From Candidatus Bathyarchaeota archaeon (GTDB lineage: Archaea; Thermoproteota; Bathyarchaeia; TCS64), in contig WJJC01000113.1 of assembly GCA_014729945.1 (NCBI GenBank), forward strand, positions 1-15,373: DNA of 15,373 bases, written 5' to 3'. Shown one piece after another: positions 7,605 to 12,089 of this stretch; positions within the stretch are counted from its first letter, which is position 1, and each line of letters begins with the position of its first letter. A program made the position numbers and the translations under genes. A model generated the notes under the pieces. The model worked only from the letters and a program-made list of their open reading frames with translations. It was not told the DNA's origin and searched no databases.

Positions 7605-8485
7605 GCAAGCTTGGTGCTTGCTAATTTTTCAACAGCTCTGACTACTGCTTGAGTGCCACTGGCCAGCATGTCTTCGGCTTGGCAGTGGCGATACATTTGG
7701 AGAACAAGACTCGTAGATGGTAAAGGCATCTTATTAGCGGCAGCTGTCTCCATGATAATTCCCAGGTCTTTCAGGTAATCTTTTATCTTGAATCCTGGTG
7801 ACATATCGCCTTTTAAAACCCTGGCTCCGTTGTTAGTGAGTTGCCAGCTTCCCGCTGCTCCACCGGAAACTGCTTGGTGTACTTTTTCTACGTCTACTCC
7901 TGCTTTGGCTGCGAATACCAGTGCTTCAGCTACTCCCAGCATGGCTGTTCCTACGAGTATCTGGTTTACGGCTTTGCATACTTGACCGTCCCCGTTTCCC
8001 CCAATATAGGTAATAGTCTTTCCCATGACCTCGAAAAGGGGTTCGCATTTTTTGTAGATTTCTTCTTTTCCACCAATCATTATACTTAGTGTACCATCAC
8101 GTGCCCCTATTACGCCTCCACTTACAGGTGCATCTAGCATCTCTACTCCACTTTCCGTTAGTATTTCAGCTATTTCGACTGTGGCGATTGGGCTTATTGT
8201 GCTCATATCGATGAATATATCTCCCTTTTTTGCTCCGTGAATAGCTCCATTTGCTCCTAGAAGCACCTCTTTAACATCGTCACTGCCAGTTACTATGCTG
8301 ATTACTACGTCACTGTTTTCCGCTACTTCTTTAGGTGATTTTGCTAGTTTAGCTCCAGCTTCAACGATTGGCTTGGTTTTTGAGGTTGTTCGGTTCCAAA
8401 CTGTAAGCTGGTACCCTGCTTTGAGTAGGTTCATGCTCATTCCTGAGCCCATTAATCCAATTCCAATAAATCCTATCTTATCCAA
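7601..8485 (-). CDS. NAD(P)-dependent beta-hydroxyacid dehydrogenase (3-hydroxyisobutyrate dehydrogenase / tartronate- or glyoxylate-semialdehyde reductase family)
   Basis: 294 aa, full length for the family. The N-terminal Rossmann fold has GFIGIGLMGSGMSMNL (5-20) and an NRT at 31-33 after the second strand, a pattern more often seen with NADP(H). The substrate-binding motif DAPVSGG (118-124) and the catalytic lysine K171 in GQVCKAVNQ are both present, so the enzyme should be active. The C-terminal all-alpha domain runs from about 165 to the end, and KDYLKDLGI (236-244) is the usual second substrate/cofactor segment. The exact substrate (3-hydroxyisobutyrate, tartronate semialdehyde, glyoxylate or succinic semialdehyde) cannot be settled. 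The start is TTG at 8485-8483: an in-frame TAG sits five codons upstream and translation starts directly at the first strand. Its role beside the flavoproteins is unclear. Confidence 0.82.
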   Translation of the reverse strand: MDKIGFIGIGLMGSGMSMNLLKAGYQLTVWNRTTSKTKPIVEAGAKLAKSPKEVAENSDVVISIVTGSDDVKEVLLGANGAIHGAKKGDIFIDMSTISPIATVEIAEILTESGVEMLDAPVSGGVIGARDGTLSIMIGGKEEIYKKCEPLFEVMGKTITYIGGNGDGQVCKAVNQILVGTAMLGVAEALVFAAKAGVDVEKVHQAVSGGAAGSWQLTNNGARVLKGDMSPGFKIKDYLKDLGIIMETAAANKMPLPSTSLVLQMYRHCQAEDMLASGTQAVVRAVEKLASTKLA

Positions 8486-8532
8486 ATTGATCAGATACTA
8501 AAAACGTTTGAGCTTCTAAACGGTTTCGTTTA

Positions 8533-8940
8533 TTATAATATGCTCTGTTTTAGCCTTAGTATCAGGTAGTTTCCGCCGAATCCCAGTATTATTAGGATTA
8601 TGCCTACCATGAGCCATCTGTTAGCTGCAGTCCGATTGTATGCTACCTGTGTGCTCCGGTATGTCATGTAGAATCCTGCTATTATGGCTCCGTTTATCAT
8701 CATTATGACGAATCCTTCTGTGGAGGTCTGTTCATTAGAGTAAGGGTGAAGGCTACTGTAACCGTTCTGTAATGGTATTATAGATGGAGGACTTTCAAGG
8801 ATATTATAGATTCCGCCCCCCATGATGAATATGCAGAACAGTACTACTGCGAACGAGATGTATTTTTTAGGGATTAATACCTTACTGGTGCCTCCAGTAC
8901 TCTTTAATGCTTTTTTGATTCGCTTCTTGGCGGATGGCAT
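8533..8940 (-). CDS. OSTC/Ost3-like three-helix membrane protein (candidate oligosaccharyltransferase accessory subunit)
   Basis: 135 aa, with a strongly basic N-terminus (K5, K6, R7, K9, K10) and three hydrophobic segments at about 27-47, 76-94 and 109-129. It has no soluble thioredoxin domain. Order and spacing of motifs resemble the eukaryotic OSTC/DC2 and the membrane part of Ost3/Ost6: GGGIYN (41-46) at the end of helix 1, then ESPPS (49-53), EG (75-76) at the start of helix 2, and NRWL (107-110) starting helix 3, with a short basic tail (RLK). Human OSTC has GGIIYD, EPPS, MEG and NRFL in matching order and is about 149 aa. Those eukaryotic subunits link the STT3 oligosaccharyltransferase to the translocon. 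The similarity is recalled, not computed. No glycosylation gene is adjacent. ATG start, with GAGG about 10 nt upstream. Confidence 0.55.
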   Translation of the reverse strand: MPSAKKRIKKALKSTGGTSKVLIPKKYISFAVVLFCIFIMGGGIYNILESPPSIIPLQNGYSSLHPYSNEQTSTEGFVIMMINGAIIAGFYMTYRSTQVAYNRTAANRWLMVGIILIILGFGGNYLILRLKQSIL

Positions 8941-8975
8941 CTCAGATTCCTCTGCGGATTAGACGCTGGCTATCC

Positions 8976-8981
8976 ATATAA
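8976..8981 (-). promoter_or_regulatory. TATA box for the OSTC-like gene, with BRE-like purines
   Basis: The minus strand reads TTATAT preceded by GAAAAGGA (8982-8989), a purine-rich BRE-like element. Predicted transcription start is near 8952, leaving a leader of about 12 nt that carries the GAGG motif before the ATG. Confidence 0.45.
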
Positions 8982-9008
8982 TCCTTTTCTCTCTCAGGAA
9001 AGATACTG

Positions 9009-9016
9009 TTTATAAA
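9009..9016 (+). promoter_or_regulatory. TATA box for the zinc-ribbon gene and possibly the gcv run
   Basis: TTTATAAA is a near-ideal archaeal TATA box. Transcription should begin near 9038-9040, just before GAGGGGG (9041-9047), which sits 4 nt before the GTG start. The promoter is back-to-back with that of the OSTC-like gene. Confidence 0.55.
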
Positions 9017-9051
9017 TGAAAATCCATGTAGAATGATGCTGAGGGGGTACT

Positions 9052-9222
9052 GTGCCACAAAGAATACTATGTAGTAAATGCGGTGAGGTTTTATATGAGG
9101 GTGATCTTCTAAAGTCGCCTCAAGACGTTATAAAAAAGTTTGAGGGTCGATGCCCAAGTTGTGGAAAAGAGCTTAATTTCGATACGAACTCTGTTACGGT
9201 TAAGCCTTGTGAAGACGCCTAG
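9052..9222 (+). CDS. 56-aa zinc-ribbon protein of unknown role
   Basis: A small gene starting with GTG at 9052 and ending at TAG (9220-9222). Support comes from a good TATA box, a Shine-Dalgarno GAGGGGG at proper spacing, and two knuckle pairs C7-S-K-C10 and C34-P-S-C37, 24 residues apart, which together would bind one zinc. The middle (YEGDLLKSPQDVIKKF) looks like an amphipathic helix, and one extra cysteine lies at C53. The ATGs at 9026, 9033 and 9036 are out of frame. I do not recognise a named family: single zinc ribbons occur in translation, transcription and unknown small archaeal proteins. It precedes gcvT by 52 nt and may share its transcript. Confidence 0.65.
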   Translation: MPQRILCSKCGEVLYEGDLLKSPQDVIKKFEGRCPSCGKELNFDTNSVTVKPCEDA

Positions 9223-9235
9223 ATTGGAATAACTG

Positions 9236-9241
9236 TTTTAA
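9236..9241 (+). promoter_or_regulatory. Weak TATA-like element before gcvT
   Basis: TTTTAA predicts transcription start at about 9263-9266, inside the inverted repeat at 9254-9271 and about 10 nt before the TTG start. It is supportive only in combination with that repeat. Confidence 0.3.
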
Positions 9242-9253
9242 CCCAGTCTTGGG

Positions 9254-9271
9254 AATTACCTTACGGTAATT
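9254..9271 (+). promoter_or_regulatory. Perfect 7-bp inverted repeat before gcvT (possible operator or RNA hairpin)
   Basis: AATTACC, then TTAC, then GGTAATT: two perfect 7-bp arms around a 4-nt centre. It ends 3 nt before the TTG start and overlaps the predicted transcription start. At DNA level this is a good geometry for a dimeric repressor blocking initiation. At RNA level it would be a short stem next to the start codon. The gene has no clear Shine-Dalgarno of its own. Confidence 0.5.
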
Positions 9272-9274
9272 ACG

Positions 9275-10411
9275 TTGGATGTAGAGAATTTAAAGAAGAC
9301 TCATATTTACGGGTATCACGCCGAGCATGGAAATATTGTTGACTTTGGCGGTTTTGCCATGCCCGTATGGTATGATGGTATTCAAGCAGAGCATAAAGCG
9401 GTTAGAGATTCTTGCGGTGTCTTTGATACTAGTCATATGGGACGTACTTGGGCTACTGGCTCTGATGTTGAACGGTTCCTAAATTATATTGTAACAAATG
9501 ATGTATCGAAGCTTGAACCCAATGAGGGATTGTACACCGTTATGTGCAAGCCCACTGGTGGTATAGTTGATGACCTGATCCTATACCGGATTAATGATGA
9601 AAAATTCTGGGTAGTGTATAACGCGAGTAACCGTGAAAAGGACTTTAAATGGTTGAAGAAGAACAGCAAGGGCTTTGATGTAGACCTCAAGGATGTTAGC
9701 GATGAGGTAGCCATGATTGCTGTTCAAGGTCCTCAGGCTCAGGAAACATTACAAAAGATTATTGAAGAGGATTTAGCTGAGATTGAACGATTTAACATCG
9801 GTGAGGCTACTGTAAGTGGATATGATGTTATGGTGGCTAGAACAGGATATACCGGTGAGGATGGATTCGAGTTGTATATCCCTGATACGACTCCCAATGA
9901 GCCTGAGAAAGCGATGAAGATCTGGGAAGACTTGGTTGATGCGGGTGCTGTTCCCTGTGGCCTAGGGGCAAGGGATAGCCTGAGGCTGGAGGCTGGTCTC
10001 TGGCTCTATGGTAATGATATTGATGAGAGCATTAATCCGTTGGAGGCCGGTCTCAGCTGGACGGTTAAGCTGGATAAGAACGGCTACTTTGTGGGCCAGC
10101 GCGCTATTCAGAAGATGAAGGATGAAGGAGTCAAGAAGAGGCTTGTAGGTCTTAAGATGGAGGAGCGTGGGATACCTCGGCATGGGTACCCTGTGTTGAA
10201 TATGGAGGAGGAAGAGATAGGCGTGGTCACTAGTGGAGGCCTAAGCCCCACATTGGGTTATGGTATTGCTTTGGCGTATGTTCCCCCAGAGTACCGTAAA
10301 CGCGGTACTGAGCTCTATATTGAGATAAGAGGACGTCCTGTGAAGGGAAAAGTAGTTAAGCATCGACCCTTTTATGATGACTCTGAATACGGTTGGAAGA
10401 GGGATAAGTAA
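9275..10411 (+). CDS. gcvT: Glycine cleavage system T protein (aminomethyltransferase)
   Basis: 378 aa. GcvT takes the aminomethyl group bound on lipoyl-GcvH, releases ammonia and passes the methylene to a tetrahydropterin (classically tetrahydrofolate). Seen: the N-terminal HxxHGxxVDFGGFAMPVWY segment (about 15-33), DTSHMG (51-56), GGIVDDL (95-101) holding the conserved catalytic aspartate, NASNR (116-120), VARTGYTGEDGFELY (about 188-202) and GLGARDSLRLEAGL (about 230-243). C-terminal barrel domain intact; length normal. The start is TTG at 9275, because no in-frame ATG or GTG lies nearby and translation from there fits the family N-terminus. The stop and the gcvH start share one base (TAATG). 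GcvP and the lipoamide dehydrogenase are not in the window. With an H4MPT background, H4MPT as acceptor is conceivable but unproven. Confidence 0.93.
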   Translation: MDVENLKKTHIYGYHAEHGNIVDFGGFAMPVWYDGIQAEHKAVRDSCGVFDTSHMGRTWATGSDVERFLNYIVTNDVSKLEPNEGLYTVMCKPTGGIVDDLILYRINDEKFWVVYNASNREKDFKWLKKNSKGFDVDLKDVSDEVAMIAVQGPQAQETLQKIIEEDLAEIERFNIGEATVSGYDVMVARTGYTGEDGFELYIPDTTPNEPEKAMKIWEDLVDAGAVPCGLGARDSLRLEAGLWLYGNDIDESINPLEAGLSWTVKLDKNGYFVGQRAIQKMKDEGVKKRLVGLKMEERGIPRHGYPVLNMEEEEIGVVTSGGLSPTLGYGIALAYVPPEYRKRGTELYIEIRGRPVKGKVVKHRPFYDDSEYGWKRDK

Positions 10412-10818
10412 TGAGTGACGAATACAAGGTTGAAGAAGGACTTTTCTACACCAAGGAGCATGAGTGGGCGAAGAAATTAGATGACGGTAATGTAGCTGTC
10501 GGTATAGCTGATTACGCTCAGGCCCAACTGCATGAGGTCGTGTATGTTGAGCTGCCCGATGTGGACTCTGAGGTGGAGCAGATGGAGGCAGTCGGAGCAG
10601 TAGAGTCAGTTAAGGCTGTAAGCGACTTTTATTGTCCTGTGGGGGGTAAAGTGATTGAAGTTAATGAGAGCCTCATTGATGCCCCTGAGAAGATTAACGA
10701 TGATCCTTATGGTGAGGGCTGGATAGCTAAGGTTGAACCCAGTAACCTAGATGATGACCTGGGTGAGCTTATGGATGCTAAGGCTTACGGGGAATATTTA
10801 AAAACCTTATCTCACTAA
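10411..10818 (+). CDS. gcvH: Glycine cleavage system H protein (lipoyl carrier)
   Basis: 135 aa, normal length. GcvH shuttles the aminomethyl intermediate between the P, T and L proteins on a lipoylated lysine. The lipoyl lysine is K68 in ESVKAVSDFY, within the standard beta-hairpin. YTKEHEWA (13-20) and GIADYAQAQLHEVVYVELP (31-49) are the usual N-terminal blocks, and the C-terminal GEGWIAKVEPSN and ...AYGEYLKTL are typical. It is translated right after gcvT (TAATG), so T and H are one operon. Its last codons contain an AT-rich stretch that may be the promoter of the tRNA gene starting 13 nt after the stop. Cytoplasmic. Confidence 0.95.
   Translation: MSDEYKVEEGLFYTKEHEWAKKLDDGNVAVGIADYAQAQLHEVVYVELPDVDSEVEQMEAVGAVESVKAVSDFYCPVGGKVIEVNESLIDAPEKINDDPYGEGWIAKVEPSNLDDDLGELMDAKAYGEYLKTLSH
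10795..10804 (+). promoter_or_regulatory. Possible tRNA-Leu promoter inside the end of gcvH
   Basis: TATTTAAAAA lies about 32 nt (by its centre) before the tRNA 5' end, placing transcription start about 5-6 nt upstream of the mature tRNA. It occupies coding sequence for the last residues of GcvH. Confidence 0.45.
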
Positions 10819-10831
10819 CTTTTTTCTCCTT

Positions 10832-10917
10832 GCGGGGGTTCCCAAGTGGCCAAAGGGGTCAGGTTCAGGTCCTGATGGATTAGTCCTTCGTGGGTTCGAG
10901 TCCCACCCCCCGCACCA
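10832..10917 (+). tRNA. tRNA-Leu (anticodon CAG), CCA encoded
   Basis: A complete class II cloverleaf. The acceptor GCGGGGG (10832-10838) pairs with CCCCCGC (10907-10913). The D stem is CCC/GGG (10841-10843 with 10855-10857). The anticodon stem TCAGG/CCTGA (10859-10863, 10871-10875) holds the loop TTCAGGT with anticodon CAG at 10866-10868. A long variable arm with GGA/TCC pairing spans 10876-10889, and the T stem GTGGG/CCCAC (10890-10894, 10902-10906) holds the loop TTCGAGT. The discriminator A is followed by a genomically encoded CCA (10915-10917). No intron is seen. It reads CUG codons. Confidence 0.95.
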
Positions 10918-11205
10918 TTTGTATATTGTTTGTTATAATTGGTAGGAGGTTATATCGGGAAAAAATAGATCTTTTATTCTATTCTTTTTTGATGTGTTGA
11001 TCTTTTGTTTTCTTATGGATATGTTTTATTGGGTAGTGTTTTTGATATTTATTATTTAGTTAGTTTTGAACTTTGATTATGTGGATGTTTTTCTATGCTT
11101 TTTTGGTAATTTTTTCCTTTATCTTGCTATTATCATGTATTTTTTTCGTATTTTGAAATAAGCTTTAAATGTGATTCGGATTACTAATATATGGAGACTA
11201 TTTAA
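10918..11205 (+). other. Gene-free T-rich intergenic tract
   Basis: No supportable gene on either strand. From 10981 to 11160 my count is 107 T, 32 A, 29 G and 12 C in 180 bases, a strong strand asymmetry with many T runs. The T runs after the tRNA could end transcription, archaeal termination being T-run dependent. A Shine-Dalgarno-like GGAGGT at 10944-10949 has no usable start behind it. Confidence 0.6.
11163..11170 (+). promoter_or_regulatory. TATA box of the pilin operon
   Basis: CTTTAAAT predicts transcription start near 11192, leaving a leader of about 14 nt with GGAGA (11193-11197) before the ATG at 11206. It is the only promoter-like element close to the first gene of this run. Confidence 0.5.
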
Positions 11206-11610
11206 ATGGAGAGAAAAGGGGTTTCAACTTACATATCTGTTCTGTTGTTGATTGTTGTAGTTATCGCTGGGGGTATAATGATCTACGGATATACCATGGG
11301 GTGGTTCGGTAGACTAGGTGGAGAAGGAGAAATGGGAACACTATCCCTAGACTCAGCAAAAGCATATGCAAATAACACAATTATTGTATATATTAGAAAT
11401 GTGGGTAATTCACCCGTTACTATTGATTCTGTGTATATCGACAATACTCCTGCATCAGACGTTACCGTTGAACAAAATCCTATCCCAACCAACACTGCAA
11501 AAAAAGTAAGCGCGACAGGTGGTTTTACAATTACTTCAGGAACAACTTATGAAGTAAAAATTGTGGCTACTGATAATACCCAGATAGCGTTTAGTGTGAA
11601 AGCTGAATAA
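11206..11610 (+). CDS. Small type IV pilin-like protein
   Basis: 134 aa. The N-terminus is a class III signal peptide: a short basic leader MERKG, a predicted prepilin-peptidase (PibD/FlaK type) cut after G5, then a hydrophobic alpha helix at about 8-30. The remainder (about 45-134) is a single beta-rich domain (SLDSAKAYANNTIIVYIRNVGNSPVTI style), as in archaeal pilins and archaellins, with one N-glycosylation sequon (N56). It should be secreted and polymerise in, or anchor at, the membrane. First gene of a run with a second pilin, a large surface protein and a FlaI-like ATPase. It is not recognisably an archaellin FlaB: it is shorter, and no archaellum accessory gene is seen. Confidence 0.8.
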   Translation: MERKGVSTYISVLLLIVVVIAGGIMIYGYTMGWFGRLGGEGEMGTLSLDSAKAYANNTIIVYIRNVGNSPVTIDSVYIDNTPASDVTVEQNPIPTNTAKKVSATGGFTITSGTTYEVKIVATDNTQIAFSVKAE

Positions 11611-11651
11611 TATCTCATATTTTATTTTTCTCGTAATACAAGGTTATTGAT

Positions 11652-12089
11652 GTGAAGAGGCGTGGCGTTAGTGAGATTATTTCTACGATTATTATTATCT
11701 TAATTGTTAGCGTCGCGGGTACGTATCTTTTCTCATATAGTATGGGTCTTTTTCAAGATTATAATGATGATTATTTCAGGGAGACTGAGCTCGTTATTGG
11801 ACAGACTCGTGAGCGGTTTAACGTCCCGGCTGTATGGTGTGATCAGAGTAGTAACCTATTCAATATCACGGTCTACAATTTCGGTGAGATCGATCTCAGA
11901 ATCAGTGATATTTACATAAATGGTATACGGGTTACGAGTTACAGTTCTGGTAGAGACACGAAGATACTAACAGGTAGTCTGCAACAAGTGGTTTTCAATT
12001 CCCCTGTAAGCATCTCCAATGGGGAAGAATACAGGATCAGGATTGTCAGTAATAGAGGAGTGGTGAGAGTATTTGACTGGAAAGCGTAG
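11652..12089 (+). CDS. Second type IV pilin-like protein
   Basis: 145 aa, GTG start at 11652. Class III signal peptide with leader MKRRG, predicted cut after G5 (next residues VSEII), and a hydrophobic helix at about 9-30. The C-terminal beta domain (about 45-145) contains one sequon (N71-I-T), and its NLFNITVYNFGEIDLRISDIYINGI segment is built like NxxN/DIYING strands common in archaeal pilin-like proteins. A T-rich stretch at 11617-11632 before it could be a terminator of the first pilin mRNA or a TATA element (ATATTTTAT) for a near-leaderless start. The 3' end overlaps the next gene by 17 bp, so those two are translationally linked. It probably acts as a minor pilin in the same filament. 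Confidence 0.78.
   Translation: MKRRGVSEIISTIIIILIVSVAGTYLFSYSMGLFQDYNDDYFRETELVIGQTRERFNVPAVWCDQSSNLFNITVYNFGEIDLRISDIYINGIRVTSYSSGRDTKILTGSLQQVVFNSPVSISNGEEYRIRIVSNRGVVRVFDWKA
12062..12067 (+). promoter_or_regulatory. Ribosome binding site that fixes the TTG start of the 906-aa protein
   Basis: GGTGAG lies 5 nt before the TTG at 12073 and fits the archaeal anti-Shine-Dalgarno. An in-frame TGA at 12064 excludes any earlier start, so the TTG is the only one that includes the class III signal peptide. Confidence 0.6.

Noticed and set aside
9223..9274. Glycine riboswitch before gcvT
   Set aside because: The 52-nt gap is too short for the tandem aptamer and shows only a 7-bp inverted repeat.
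10944..10949. Shine-Dalgarno-like GGAGGT after the tRNA
   Set aside because: No start codon at suitable distance opens a meaningful frame; a TAG follows within a few codons.
11079..11156. ATG-started 25-codon hydrophobic reading frame (one possible membrane helix) in the T-rich spacer
   Set aside because: No Shine-Dalgarno or TATA box fits it, and T-rich DNA encodes Phe/Leu/Ile-rich peptides by composition alone.
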